From NCBI GenBank assembly GCA_002118135.1, contig BDIU01000309.1, forward strand, positions 1-64,000: a DNA stretch of 64,000 bases, read 5' to 3'. Source of the DNA: Trebouxia sp. TZW2008 (taxonomy: Eukaryota > Chlorophyta > Trebouxiophyceae > Trebouxiales > Trebouxiaceae). Shown piece by piece: positions 35,401-47,238 of the stretch. The notes beneath the pieces are model-generated. The model was not told where the DNA came from, did no database searches, and saw nothing but the letters and a program-made list of their open reading frames with translations. Both the position numbers and the translations under genes were made by a program. Each line of letters starts with the position of its first letter. The first letter of the stretch is position 1.

Positions 35401-36230
35401 ACTCCTGTCCTGCCTGTGCCAGGAGTTCTGTGATAGAAAGGGAAAACGCTGTGGGCTGCTCTGGGAGAACACTGCTGGGTGAGTCTTGCCCTGAGAGAGG
35501 CACCTGCAATGTCCACGCCTGTTATTGATTGTACAGCGTCTTCGCACTTATGCTTTTTGTGAAGCTTCAAAGCAGCAGCAAATCATTGGCACAGCCTCTG
35601 CACACTCATGCAAGTTGTTGAGCTTCCCAGCAACAGCAAATGAACGGCTCAGCAAATTCACATCAATGCAACTTGATTAGCTTTATAACAGCAGCACGTC
35701 GTTGACTCAGCATGTTCACAGTAGTGTAATCTGGTAAGCTTGAGAGCAGCAGCAATTCAATTGGAACTGGCATGTGCAACTGGAGTTCAGATGCTTTGAT
35801 GAGCACAATGAGCAGTGACGTATGCTCAGCGCAGAGGTTGATGTTTCACCTTGACAGGAGTTAATGAGCTGCTTGATGATGAGTCAGGTACTGAAGCTGC
35901 CTCTGCAGCTGGTGAGTCATCTGGCTGCTGCTGTGCATCTGTTGAGTCATCTGACTGCTGCTGGACAGCTGCTGACCCATATGACTGCTGCTGTGCAGCA
36001 TCTCCTGCTGTGTGAAGTAAACTCAATGCCGTAGGCTGCTGTTCATGTGCTTGCAGCGTCAGGGCAAGAATCTGCTCATCTTTCTCAGCCAGCAAGTGCC
36101 TGAGCTTCTGCAGTTCATCATGCTTTGCTGCCATCCCGGTCTGAACTGCCGCTGCAATGTTCTGCAGACTGGTCATCATTTGCTGTTTTACAGACTGTGG
36201 TGGCGACTCACTTCCCTGCATGGATGCCAT
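29433..36230 (-). CDS. Coiled-coil protein kinase, non-RD, DLG variant
   Basis: The start MASMQGSESP is at 36230 and TAG at 29433-29435. A first exon with a predicted coiled coil (HDELQKLRHLLAEKDEQIL) and Gln/Ser-rich linker is followed by exons near 35500, 34930, 34405, 33575 and 33052-32886, nearly all phase 0. The kinase domain begins there: Gly loop LGAGINGAVY, then CAIKKL (31812-32015), catalytic loop HCDIKPQN (about 30390), DLG for DFG, FTAPEICYIIAG (about 29960), DVWGLGYLLHWLL, and a last exon EEEFLSLADVV...VEEVLQAPIFK. HRD is HCD (non-RD). The junction after ITEYA is unresolved because its donor is duplicated. No close family was recognised. It could be fused to the gene at 36457-38346, but the phases do not match. 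Confidence 0.75.
30792..31040. repeat. Exact 61-bp tandem repeat in a kinase intron (4 copies)
   Basis: The anchor (g/a)tgtctggc occurs at 30792, 30853, 30914 and 30975, so all spacings are exactly 61 bp. The repeat abuts the exon carrying the DLDGAMARLR segment on its 3' (minus-strand) side. Confidence 0.88.
31499..31830 (-). repeat. Repeated end of the kinase N-lobe exon with donors (3-4 copies)
   Basis: Blocks related to the exon end and following intron recur at about 31500, 31590 and 31725 and at the true junction 31811. The minus-strand donor is ctga|gtacgc at the intact exon, with ctga|gtaagc and ctga|gtcagc in copies. Shared intron text includes caagcccagca and acaatgct(a/g)ca(a/g)cag. 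Confidence 0.7.
32320..32945 (-). repeat. Five tandem copies of the kinase glycine-loop exon end and donor
   Basis: The exon end encoding TLGAGINGAVY plus its donor recurs with anchors (plus-strand tagtacacagc) at 32886, 32723, 32597, 32469 and 32332, spaced 163, 126, 128 and 137 bp. Only the 32886 copy is joined to the complete exon. All five keep a GT after the exon edge on the minus strand (gtaagt, gtgtct, gtaagt, gtcagt, gtatgt). Confidence 0.9.
33590..33860. repeat. Intronic 134-bp duplication in the kinase gene
   Basis: Two copies start gagatctgac at 33599 and 33733 and share cttgcatgcac, gctgaa(a/t)ccaatagg and gcttcc(a/t) blocks. They lie beside the exon encoding DFFCNKMTRPDAF, upstream of it on the coding strand. 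Nearby, at about 33925-34010, three ctttctttttcaga blocks recur. Confidence 0.75.
35555..35800. repeat. Exact 58-bp tandem repeat in the first kinase intron (4 copies)
   Basis: The agctt...cagcagca block starts at 35563, 35621, 35679 and 35737, so the spacing is 58 bp each time. The array lies between the coiled-coil exon and the second exon. Confidence 0.85.
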
Positions 36231-36456
36231 TGCTGTCAGTCTGTTTGCATGACACAGGTTGCAACAAAGGCTTCCTAAGGTAGTTTAGCGAGAGGAAGTA
36301 ATTGCGGAGAAAGACAAAAGGCATGAAATGAGTGGTGCACTGGCAACAGACAGGACAACTTGAATGCTGATGTGCTATGAGACCCGCATATATAGTCGTC
36401 ATCATGAAATACGCATTACGCTTGCTAGCACATGTGGTATCGGTGTGGAGCAAACA

Positions 36457-38346
36457 TCAAAAGCGGCATATAGCAAAGGTGGCTTGTACCTCAGATGGCA
36501 GAAGCAGCTGTGACACATCTTCTGACAGATTGCCGGGCTCCACTGTCGTCGCATCAGCACCGTCCTGCATTTTTCCAACAGCATGCAATTGTCAATCATC
36601 ACGCACAGTCAATACACACCTGCAGCTGGACTCAGCACTCACACTGGGTCAGTGATCAACATTTTGGAAGGCGAATATTCCAAAACTGAGTCAGCAGGCA
36701 TGCAAGCACTTTCTCTTTCCTCTTACCTGTTTTGAGAGCTCTGAGACATGCTCTGATGAAGCTTCATTGCTACATTCTGCCAAAAGCTCCAAGCAGAAAT
36801 CCATCAGCTCGTCTTGTGATAGCCATACCTGCATTATAGCATAAACTGTCAACTGACATGTCACAAAGCAGACTTTGGTCTTTCTGAACTGAGATTTAAG
36901 GAGTGTAAGCATCTGTACAGTTACATGCTTTTACCATAGAGAAGATGAGAATCATATCAGTCATCCAGCTGCTCAGGATGAACTCCATCGCTCTGTCAAC
37001 AGCCAATGTGGCAGCCAAACCAAACGTGAAGAAGACCACAGCCAGATGAGGTTGGTCTGTGTGCAGAAACAGATCCCTAGCAAAGGAGAATGCTTGAGTG
37101 CCAAACTGGAGGGTGAATTGCTGTACTGTCTGGAACCTCGATCTGGCTTTTGCCCAACACTGTGCTTTCACTGTGCGTGCTTTTGGGCTGCAGGCAAACT
37201 GCTGTAGATATGCTGCTAGTGCAATGCTGCTGCTGCGTAAGCACAACCAAGCCTGTGCTGCTCCTGAGGTCATCTTGATCAATATAGCGTGTGTTGCTGA
37301 AGTGCACAAGGTGTTTGGCATGCCAGAGGTGGCCACAGCTGCGGCAATTGCTGATGTGAAGGTGGCAGCATCTGGAAGCATGATGACTGCTGCTGTCCAA
37401 AGCATGACACACAGCACATGAGCCCAAGCTTGCATATGGAAACCAAGGATGAGGGAGAAAGCTTCGAGGCTGGGTACTGTTAGCTTCTGACAGTATTTGA
37501 TGAGTGACTCCCAGGCAAGTCCAGATTCCCATGGCAGAGTGATGAATGATGATGCTGAGAGATTGAGTGTCCATGATGTGAAGCATACGCTGATAGCTTG
37601 GCCAGCTTGGGTTGCCATGTGGAATGTTCTGAAGCCCAGAATGATCATTGCAAGCACAAACACGGAAGCTGCCTCCTTCATGCCTTTGAAGGCGCTGGTG
37701 GGCTGGGAAGGCATATCTAATATAGACCTGTAAGTTTTTGATGTACTGAACAGCTTTGCAACGTCAGTGGGAATAGAGCCTGTGATTGCTGCCTGTGCAG
37801 CTGCAGCTTCTGTTGTCATTGCGGGCACAACGTGCTCTTCAAGGGGTGTGCTGAGGGTAGAGCTTCTGTTCTGTACAGTGATGTCAACTCTGGCAGTGTT
37901 CAAGCTAGTAGCCTTTCTGTTGCTTTGAGGTGCTGCAAGCTGGTCAAGAGACAGACTTGCGGGGTGGACCACCTGTATCACAGGAGTGTTAGACATGATT
38001 CACTGAGTTGTCAAGAATTCGCGTAACATGAGGGGTGCAGGTGCAGGTTGCCGCATGTGCGAATGTGACAGATACCTGCGATCTTGCTGCCTGAGGGTTT
38101 GCAGGCAAAGATGCACTTGCAGAGACTGCATTGACCTGCAGGTGAAGTCAACTCAGAGGCACTTATCTTGCAAATATGAGTCAGCGCCAAGAATCTGTAT
38201 GCAATTACCTTTACAGCTTGTCTAGGGCGGGTTTGTTTAAGCTTTTCAGTCTTTCCAGTCTCTAGATCTTGCTGTCGAGAAAAGGCGCCACACGATAAGA
38301 AGGACCAGAAAGCCAGCCACTTCCCGCCGAAGAATTTGTTAGGCAT
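36457..38346 (-). CDS. Unknown multi-pass hydrophobic protein
   Basis: The start MPNKFFGGKW is at 38346, with a first exon ending at gtaattg. A second exon (VNAVSASASLPANPQAARSQ) and a long third exon (about 37978-36940) follow in phase 0. Then come short exons with SQDELMDFCLELL (about 36830-36727) and DGADATTVEPG (about 36567-36490). If the last donor is not used, the frame ends at TGA 36457. The long exon contains several hydrophobic stretches (ASVFVLAMIILGF, WAHVLCVMLWTAAVIML, AVVFFTFGLAATL), consistent with a membrane protein. I do not recognise a family. It is possibly continuous with the kinase gene 226 bp downstream on the same strand. Confidence 0.5.
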
Positions 38347-40657
38347 GGCGGGCTTGGTCTGATGTCCACGAGTACACGAGTCAAAGCGATCTATACTTGA
38401 GCTGATAAGGATGACCTGCAAACGCCTGTCCGTGCACGTCGCCGGCTGAAAGGAAGGTTGTTTACTTCAAGTGGCAATCTCAACTGCACATGAATCTTCA
38501 CAGGGCAACTGCGTTGGAAAACGTCACAACAGCTGCTAAAGCCTCAAGGGCTCTCAACGTCAGGGTTAAGCTGATTACGTCAGAGTGGAAGCGAGGCACC
38601 CTGAGATAAAGAGCTTGCTGAGGTGCGGCTGGGCTGCGAAGCGCAAGCTGACATCTGCGATGGGCTGCTGACAACTTGGCAGGCAAAAACAGCGGTAAAC
38701 AACTGTTGATCTGGGTCTGAGGTTTCGTCAGTTTGTATCTGGGTCAGCTGTGTTCTTCTTCTCTTGACTAAGCAGGTGGGATAAGTTTGCTGCAAACGGC
38801 ATGCATCGCAACTTGTTCAGCGACGCTGGACACCGGTCCTCATGAGCCGGACATCAGCAGCTTCAGGGTATCTTGAGCAGAGCTCACGCTCAAAAATGCG
38901 CCGCAGGTTCGCCGCTACCACCCAATTCACACTGGTTCGATTAGCGTCTGTTTTGAGCCACCAAACCGTATTCACACGACTCTAAGCGGCCGATTAGCTG
39001 CCGATTCGTTTAGGCCTAATGGATCCTCCCAATCGACAGTGCCAATCGGGCCAACCAGTGTCAGCGAGGCCGTTTAGGCCGATTCGATCAAACTCCCACC
39101 ACCCGCTGATCGAACTAGTGTGAGTTGGGTCCAAAAGGGGGACGCTGGTACGAGACTAGATGATCAAGATTCAGTGCTATGTCCATCACAAGTACCGTGT
39201 AGGTAACAGTAACGTTCTGCTTAACAAGGCAGTTGCCTGCAATAAAAGCAGCTGGAGTTGTGGTTTTGCCTCAAATGTGCTAAGTTGGTTGGCACTGGCA
39301 CTAGAGTTGCTAGTAGTTGCTAGCAGGGAGCACTTGTGCCCCTTTAGGCTTTCTGACTGCTGCTCAGACTTTGTTGATGAGGGACTGTCCGCATTGGTGT
39401 GTGAAACCTGCATGGGTCAAAGTGCGCGTTGCTGTGTCCAGTGACTTGCAAGCACTGCCACTCACAGCCAGATCAGCAATGTTGTCAAGAGCACCAGTCT
39501 GACTCAGCTGACCATACTCCTGTCAGCCTGCACATATGCACTTGGGCATGGTACTCTATAAGGACTCTAGAGGCAGCTTGGCCTCTGCAGCAACTCTGAG
39601 GAGGTCTAATTTACCATGGGACAACCCTAAAGGCGCAAGCTGAAGCCAGAACGCTTGATCTGAAAGTACCATGTTGAACTGAGTCAATGTCTGCCCTGTA
39701 CACATTATCTGCTCATTGCTGCTGCGCGCTGTCCTTCAAATAGGCCCATGCACAGCTGTTTTTCTTAGCAGCTGCTGCTTGAGCGCACAGCAGGTGCATC
39801 AGTTGCTTGTGACGTCTTGCAGTAAAGGAGCATCTTGTATGATGGTGGTGTTGCACTTGGGCTTGCAGGTCGTCTCGCAGCCTTGATTATCAAGCATAAT
39901 CTTGGTATTGCTGATGTCTGATGCAGAACAAGAGCTTGACGCAAGTGAATCAGCAAACTGAATGCAATAGCTAGACTGGAAGTTGTAGGCAATGAGATAT
40001 TCATTTGAGAGCTGCTGCATGACTGATCCTGCATACTTGGTATGTCTTGCACAACATGTCACGGGCTACATGACATGAATTGATGAGCATGGAGCACTGC
40101 CTGTGTTCTTTTCAAAGAAAGCCTTTGAAGGCTTTGTGCGTTCAAATGCACATCAGAGGATACGTCAAAGGATCTTTCCTCAGGACTTGCTTTACATGAT
40201 GACCCGCAGGGGGGGGCTGCCTGTTTGCTTTCCCCCTCCCGGAGAAGTATCATACCTCACGGGCTGGTCAGGCAAACTCTGGCAATTTCAACACGGCACT
40301 CATTTGCCTGTATGAATGTACCTTCTGATCAACACAATGACGGCGGACACATGTCAACAGAATGTTTCAGCATCGCAAAGTCAGCCTTGGCTGATGTACG
40401 TGTAATGCAGAAACTAGTGTACAGCTTCCTTGCTTGCTTGACAGTCTTCCCCTTCTTCGTTTGTCATCAGAGTCAACTGAGGGCGGTCAAGAAGCGCAAC
40501 TAACCAGCACTGCAACGACGCACGCTTAACGCATGTACAGTTTGCAGCATGTAAGCTGTCGCTAGCATGGTGATGCACTTCAATCACCTGTTGTGTACTG
40601 TTATCGTCGGCAGACCTCGCGATCTCTCTTAGCTTGTGTCTGTCTATTGTGCCCGTT
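38347..40657. other. 2.3 kb divergent intergenic region
   Basis: This lies between the minus-strand hydrophobic-protein gene and plus-strand ICME. It holds the inverted-repeat element listed next and otherwise only short open frames with no recognisable protein. Both promoters are presumably at its ends. Confidence 0.55.
38920..39130. mobile_element. MITE-like element with 27-bp inverted terminal repeats
   Basis: The left arm 38920-38946 and right arm 39104-39130 are inverted copies matching at about 24 of 27 positions (acccaa-t/c-tcacact). About 157 bp lie between them, with further motifs such as gtttaggcc (twice) and gattcg (twice). The interior is CpG-rich, unlike the surroundings. I see no clear target-site duplication. 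It could be a non-autonomous DNA transposon or a palindromic regulatory or structured-RNA element. Confidence 0.55.
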
Positions 40658-43600
40658 ATGGCAGCAAGTCCCCTTACGGAGATGCCTGTGACAAACAATA
40701 GGTTCCGAGCAGCTCCAGCGCCTCAGTCGCTCATTGACACGCCTTTCGCTGGCTCTGACGTGAGTGTGGAAATAGCCTCACCTAAAACGCCCCTTGGTAC
40801 TGTGCACGAGGAGGATACAAATGGTCACGTTCCGGCCAGCCCCGTCGGCAACGTCAAAAATATCAAGCGAAACACACGTGGTGCTGGCTTTAGTTTCAAG
40901 CAAGTCGGTAGAAATATCTCCAAGCAATTTTCCTTGGATGACTTTGACTGGGACGCTGCGAAAAGGCGAAATGAGCAGATTGAGCAGATAGCTCTGAATG
41001 ATGAGGAACAGTGGAACATGCCACCTAGGCCACAGAACAAATGGGAGAAAGCCTGGATGGGATTCATCAGAACTTTGTCAGACACGTTCCTGATAGCAAG
41101 GCTATCCCTTAATCTGATAGGATACTTGGGCGTCGGTAAGTTGCTGAACATCAACCGATGAAAGCTGATGCAAGTACTGCATCAATTGCATAAGGCAAAG
41201 TTGCAGCAACTCAAGTTGAGGCAGTGAATTGCTGCAGGTGGCACATGGGTATTCAAGTTTCTGAGGCTGTGTGTTTACACCTTGCTCCTGATGCCAGGAT
41301 TTGCACAGGTGCGTGCCTGCTGGCTGCAGCAATGCATGCCTATAGCCAGAACACAACTGCCAGCTATGATTTGCTGCCTATCAAGCTTGTGCTAGCTGGT
41401 GCTGCTATGAAGTCTCCAGAAAAGTTCTGACCACCATGCACTTTGCTGATGTACGCTTCAACATGCAGATGTTTTTCTTCTACTTCCTTTCATCTAGAGT
41501 CATCCGCAGTGTTGCCTATGGCAAGAAGCCTCGTCAGCGGTTAGACATCTTTGTACCCAAGAACCATTGGAAGCAGAATGACAGTTTGCGGCCTGTTGTC
41601 ATCTATGTGACAGGTGCTTCCACATTGCTCTCTGCTTGCAGTCTCAGCACTTTTGTTGCCAACAATACCCAGTAGTGTTGGGCCCTCTTCAGCGCCTTTG
41701 CTACCACAAATGCAACCACAATCATGCTCGACTATCTTGCGTGCAAGGTATTGCTACCTTTGCTGCAGGCTGGCAATTGCATCAGCCTGCACAGGTTTAC
41801 ATCAGTCCTTTTCTATCTGTAATAGCATGTCACACCAGCTTGCATGTGGTGACAGCACAACCCACCCTGATACGGCCTTGCATATGTTGTGCGGCAGTAG
41901 CAGAATGACATCTGCACCAGACTGTCAGCAATTTAATGCTGGGCAAAACCTGCAAGATAAGCCTTGCCTTGTAGGAGGAGCATGGACTATTGGCTACAAG
42001 GCGTGGGGCTCTCTGCTGGGTCGCCGCCTCAGCAAGCACGGCTGCCTTGTCTGCTGCCTGGACTACCGCAACTTTCCTCAGGTACTTGTCATTCATCTTT
42101 GAACAGCAGACACAAACTTCAAGTCTCGACTAAGTATTCACAGCATTGCTGCTGATTGGCTCGTTGCGCTATTGGCTTTGCAAGAGTCTCCCGTCTGTAG
42201 CGGCCTTTGGCATTCTAGTGGCAAGTCATCATCATCTGCTGACATAGCATGCAGCACTTGATCATGACAATTGCAAACAGCTATGTCGCCTGACAGTTGC
42301 TCACTTTCAGTCACACCTACATGCAAACAGCATTGCTCACTTGCAGTGGGTACAGACACAGCTGTTGCATATTTTCTGACTTATGCGGCAGGCACATGTC
42401 TGCCTTGGGACATTCAAGCACAGCTGCTCACCTGTTGCAATGGCTGCATGAGGGAGATATGCATCTTGAGCAATTATGCTGACGTCCCTTCAAACAATGC
42501 ACAGCAACTGCATGACAGCAAAATTTGCCTGCCATTTCATCAGCACAACGCACTGCAACATGCATGACAGCAGCACTTGCCTGACACGACTTGTGCTTCT
42601 ACTGCTCTCAGGGAACCATTGTGGACATGATGGAAGATGTGAACACCGGCATTGGCTGGGTTTTGCAGAAGATCTCCAACTACGGTGGAGACCCGGAGCA
42701 GGTGTATCTGGTTGGCCAGTCATGTGGAGGGCAGCTGTGCACCCTCACCACCCTCATTCAGGTCAGCTTACACTGCAGAACGGATAGAAAGCCAGACAAA
42801 AGGAAACAAAAGAAAAGGAAGCCTTTGCTTACTAAGTCTGGTAGCACTTACGCCCTGAGGCCTCAACGAAATAGTCAAGTGGTGTATCGGGTTTCTCAAT
42901 TTTGCATTGCAGGCGCAGTGGCTGTTGTGTGACACGTGTGCTTGCTTGCACCCCAGGCATGCTTGAGCTTTGGCGTGTGACACAGGTACTGCTTGCAATG
43001 CAACTGCGCAGACAACTGCTGCAGAGGTCTAATTACAGACACCTGTGCAGTGTCAAGTGATCATCTGGTCATGGAGTGCGCGCTATCTTGTCCAGCATAT
43101 ACTGACGCAGGATCTTCAGCCAGCCAAAGCTGAGATTGCTGCAGAACCTGTTCCGTAATACGCTTGACAGTTTGCGCCTGTCCAGCATGATGCCTCACAT
43201 GAAGCCGTTTGACACGGCTCAATCTGCATGGTCAGCAAATCCACCTGCATCAACGGGCATTGTGCGACGCCAGACAATACAGTTCAGCCCACAGCATTTG
43301 TCTGGTATCAACATGGCTCACTCCTGTGCCACACACCCAAAGTCAACCCTCTTGCAGTACATGCGTGATTTTGTCACAATTGGCTGCCTGGCACGCAACT
43401 GTCATGCCTGCTGGCGGTGGTATAGGCTGCATTGACTGTTGGCAGTAGCATAGGCTGTGATGACTGTTGGAAATAGCGTAGGCTGTAGTTATTGTTGGCA
43501 GTGGCATGTAGGCTGAGCAGGCCATGGGCAGGAAGCACATCTTTGGCAGCACCCCCAAGTGGGCCCCCACCAAAATCAAGGGCTTGGTTGGGGTCTCTGG

Positions 43601-44391
43601 CGTGTACAACTGTGCTGACTTGCGGCAGCACTTCAACCAGCGGGGGCTGTATTATTCCCTGTTTGACCGCATCATGAGCTTCCAGGGCAAGACTCAGCTC
43701 AAGGCGCTGTCACCCACCTATGTGGTACACGGCGCTCAGTATGCCCATCTGGTCCCTCCTGTGCTGCTGCTGCACGGCACCAAGGATACCTGTGCCCCCC
43801 TCTTGAATGCCCAGCAGTTTGACCAGGCCCTGCAGAGAGCAGGCATTCAGGTTAGGCCTCCCTTGGCTTCGGTCAATGTGCATGACCTGGAGGCTGCATG
43901 ACTGCAACAGGAGGGGGTTCGATCCTTTGTCGAAGTGTGCTTGCATTTATTCCTCAGTGTACTGACTGGCTGAAGATACGTGAAGCAAGCACGCATACAC
44001 CAGAATTGCAGGTAACGTGCAGTCTGATGCTCTGCTCGTTCTGCTATTGCTGTGACCTGCAGCATGCTGCAAATCTGGCAAAACCTGCATTAGGCGACCC
44101 ACGATTCTTTTGCTGCTACTCGTCAGTCTTACTAATAATTCGTTTACGGAAGCATATGGCCGTGACTCTGCAAGCTTTGTGAACGTTGTTGTTTGACTGC
44201 AGTCCACGTTGAAGATCTATGAGGGTGAGACGCACACAAGCCCTTTGGTGGAGAACCCCATGCGCGGTGGCACTGACAAGCTCATGGACGACATCCTCAG
44301 CATGGTGAAGGGGCAGGAAGTTGTGACTGTTCAGTACTCTTTGTGTCCTGGTTTCTTGGTCAACCTGGCCGCCAAGATTTGCCCATTCTGA
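40658..44391 (+). CDS. ICME: Isoprenylcysteine alpha-carbonyl methylesterase
   Basis: Seven exons join in frame to 489 residues: 40658-41135, 41238-41308, 41469-41613, 41975-42081, 42612-42761, 43521-43850 and 44203-44391. The alpha/beta-hydrolase features are [16 protein letters not shown] (oxyanion HGGxW-like loop), LDYRNFPQ, nucleophile elbow [17 protein letters not shown] (acid) and [18 protein letters not shown] (catalytic His). All match plant ICME, which demethylates prenylated proteins in endomembranes. Hydrophobic segments precede the catalytic domain ([23 protein letters not shown]). The N-terminal about 150 residues are polar and not conserved in my memory of the family. A 28-bp repeat sits directly before exon 6. 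Confidence 0.92.
43413..43520 (+). repeat. 28-bp tandem repeat ending at an ICME acceptor (4 copies)
   Basis: Blocks of ggcagtagcataggctg type start at 43413, 43441, 43469 and 43498. The last runs into the acceptor gctgagcag at 43520. Spacings are 28, 28 and 29 bp. Confidence 0.88.
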
Positions 44392-45297
44392 TCACCAGAA
44401 CTTGTATGTATCGTATTTCAGTGCTGCTGATGCCTTGCATTGGTTGGTTCATTATTCTGTGTCAGTCCAAATGAAGTAAGCATGACTAGCATGCGTTGCA
44501 AAAGAATGAGACCTGAATGAACCCAATTGCAAGTCAAGGTACGGCATGAGTATAGGTGTAAAGTAGAGGTCGTGTTGAGTACTCAGGACCATAGGAAGCA
44601 TGTTCATTTTGTTCTCAAGCATTGCAAGCATGCTCATCTTTTAGGTCTTAGGTTTGTGATATGCAGGGGTGCTGTTTGATTTTGCTAGTTAGTACATTTG
44701 GTACAACTGATGAACTGACACACAGCGATGTGTAACACAGATGCACACTTGCTGTTGGTTCCACAAGTCGAAGCATGTTTTACTGTTGAAGCCATCAGCC
44801 TGACTGTCATCAGTTGCAGCTTCTCAGCCCTATGCCGTGCAATCAACATGCTGCATTGTAAACTTCTCAAGAAGCCTATCCCCAGACATTTTTGTGCCAG
44901 ATCAGTCAAATGGCTTGCCAATGCAGCTGCCAACATGGTGCCTCCCACAGAAGGTTGCAGAGGAAAGCTTGAAGCGGTGCCAATTTGACATCAATGCCAT
45001 GAATCATGGGTCATGATTCAATTGGCATGTTGATCTCAGGCTTAAGCACTCAACTCCCCATATACTTGAGGGTCTGCTGCGTTGACTGGGCTATGGCAGT
45101 GTGGCCTGCTTTGCGCGTCCTCCATTCAGCGATCAGTCGGGACTCACAACTAGGAGCATCACTGCTGTAGAGTCGTTGCTTGTGAGTCTGATCAGGCGCG
45201 GCCATTCGGAGGGAGTGCATTCTCCTCAGATGTGGATCAAACAGAGCTAGCCGAGCGTTTGTAGCAAATATTATCCGTCTTTTTGCATCCTTGTACG
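44392..45297. other. Spacer, ICME to bL25
   Basis: Both neighbours are on the plus strand, so this should contain the ICME 3' UTR and the bL25 promoter. Overlapping open frames on both strands at 44685-44988 have no recognisable family. Confidence 0.45.
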
Positions 45298-47238
45298 ATG
45301 AGGAGGCTGCCGCCAGCAACTATCAGTCGTCTAGCCGCCACTGAGCCCGTACAGGCTTGCTGCTCGTTGTGTTCACGGATCGGTCTCAGCTCAGAAGCAA
45401 CTACCTCAGAAGGTATGGTGCAGAGCAGGCACTGTTTGCAGCTAACACTTGACCTTACTGCCGACCTGAACCGACAAGTTGCAGAGCCAGATGTGATTGA
45501 TGTCTTCCCACGTGATGGCAGTGGCAGGCACGCCTCTGGTCGTTACAGAAAGGTATTGCTTAGTGAGTGGCATGCACCAGCATGGCCAGACACTGACGTT
45601 ATGGTCGTGGCTGCTTGAAGGACGACCAAACACCAGCGATAATCTTTTCTCTACCAGGCAATCAACAAAAACTTATCACCCTTGAATCAAACATAGCCAA
45701 AAATATGGTAGGTACTAGGCCCTGCTACTGCGCATCAGTCCGTGCGCCGCCATACTGTGCACTTGCAACCTGAACGCCCTTTTGCAGGTCAGACACCATG
45801 GCAGGCAAGGTCTGCTTGCACAAAGATATCACCTACGACTAGAGCATGAGCAGTTTCCCGTGCTGGTATGTCCTGCACCAATCTCCCTCTGGCATCTTCA
45901 GCTCATTGCACAGCCTGTCTGACACTTGAGCAACACGTTATGCCATTGCAAAACTAGCTGCTCACAATGCTGCTTTGTAATTGCCCTTTGGGATCACAAA
46001 AGCAGATTTGCACAGCCTGCCTGGATCCTGAGCAACCCCTGAAAGCTCATCACAATCAGCTGCTAATGATGCATGCCGTGTGTGTCTGCAGCCACGCGTC
46101 GTGCACATCAACTCTGTAAGCAATCTTGTGGAGAACATCACTTTCATGCACTGTCCGCCAGGCCGCAGAGTTGTAGTACCTGTGCCAGTGAAGGTGAGCA
46201 TTCCAGTATGCGCCTGATAGAATACGCCTGTGCTACATCAAGTCTTGTGTTGCAGCAAGTGGTATGCCTGGTGCTGATTGAACATCAGTCATGTAATGTA
46301 CAAAGAGCAATCATGTGCAAAGGACTTGTTGGGCTTGGCAGTAGCATGTGAATTGTCCTGAACAACCTCAACATCAACATGTCCACAGGCAGTCAATAGC
46401 ATATGTTACATTGCACTGGCACACATATCGTCAGCAAGAATCTGCTGATGAAGAAGACTGCGTTGTGCCCAGTGCGAACAGCTAAACATGCAAGCTGCTT
46501 GCAAGCGGCTTCTTTCCAAGCCATGACAATCAAGCCTCCCACAGCCTTGAACATGTGTTGCAGCAGATTCATAATTTGCTTTGCAACAGAAGACACTCAA
46601 ATGAAGGTGGCCACTTGCTTCAGGTCATTGGTGAAGATGCCTGTCCTGGAATCAAGCAGAATGGCTTCCCATACTTGATACGACGCTACGTCGAGTGCTT
46701 GTGTCCTGGTGACAATATTCCACCATACATTGAAGTGGATATCAGCAGGCTCAAGTTAGGCCAGACTGTTCTGCCTTTGCAGCTCAAGCTTCCAGAAGGC
46801 ATCAAGCTGGTTGCACAGGTATTCTGTTTGCTATAGTTTCTACATTGATTGGTCGTTTTGGTGCTGAGGAAGATTGAGCATCAACACTCTGCATCAGGGG
46901 CCATAGGCCTTTCTGCTTATTGCTTTCAGCAGAAAGGCTTAACTAGTGGGGCTTGCAGCTTTGCAATTCTCACTCATGTGCATTGCGCTGCTGAGCAAGG
47001 CTTGCCTGCAAGCACAGGTTTGCCCATATGTGATCATGTGGTATCTGCATGCCTGCAGCTCCTCTCCCCTACGTTAGCTTTGCTGTCAAGTACTTCCTCA
47101 TTTGAAATCAGGGCAAACCTTGCCTGCCATTGGGTTCTGCTGTGCTTGTCTGCACTGCTGACCAAGTCTTCTTTTGTGCAGCACCATACGTTGCCTGTAT
47201 GCAAAATTGCTGGAAAGAGCTCCAGGAGTGAAGGATGA
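45298..47238 (+). CDS. Organellar large-subunit ribosomal protein bL25 (TL5/CTC type)
   Basis: Six exons, all with phase-0 introns, give 257 residues: 45298-45552, 45621-45707, 45788-45865, 46092-46193, 46624-46818 and 47182-47238. The Arg-containing, acid-poor N-terminus (MRRLPPATISRLAA) suggests a mitochondrial, or less likely plastid, transit peptide. The L25 domain starts with VFPRDGSGRHASGRYRK and TPAIIFSLPGNQQKL. The C-terminal TL5 domain has CPGIKQNGFPYLIRRYVEC, IEVDISRLKLGQTV and LPEGIKLVAQ, and ends LPVCKIAG. bL25 binds 5S rRNA in bacterial-type ribosomes. The first intron (45553-45620) is only 68 bp. Confidence 0.88.

Noticed and set aside
36230..36490. Joining the hydrophobic-protein exons directly to the kinase gene
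   Set aside because: The last upstream donor is phase 0, but the acceptor before the kinase ATG is not phase-compatible. I therefore kept two genes, with fusion noted as possible.
43093..43145. Extra ICME exon ([14 protein letters not shown])
   Set aside because: Phase does not fit the next exon, and direct joining of 42761 to 43521 gives a protein of normal ICME length.
44685..44988. Overlapping open frames on both strands
   Set aside because: Neither resembles a known protein and no splice or start context favours one.
45411..45450. Intron with GTATGG donor in the first bL25 exon
   Set aside because: The frame is open straight through and removing the segment would shift phase.
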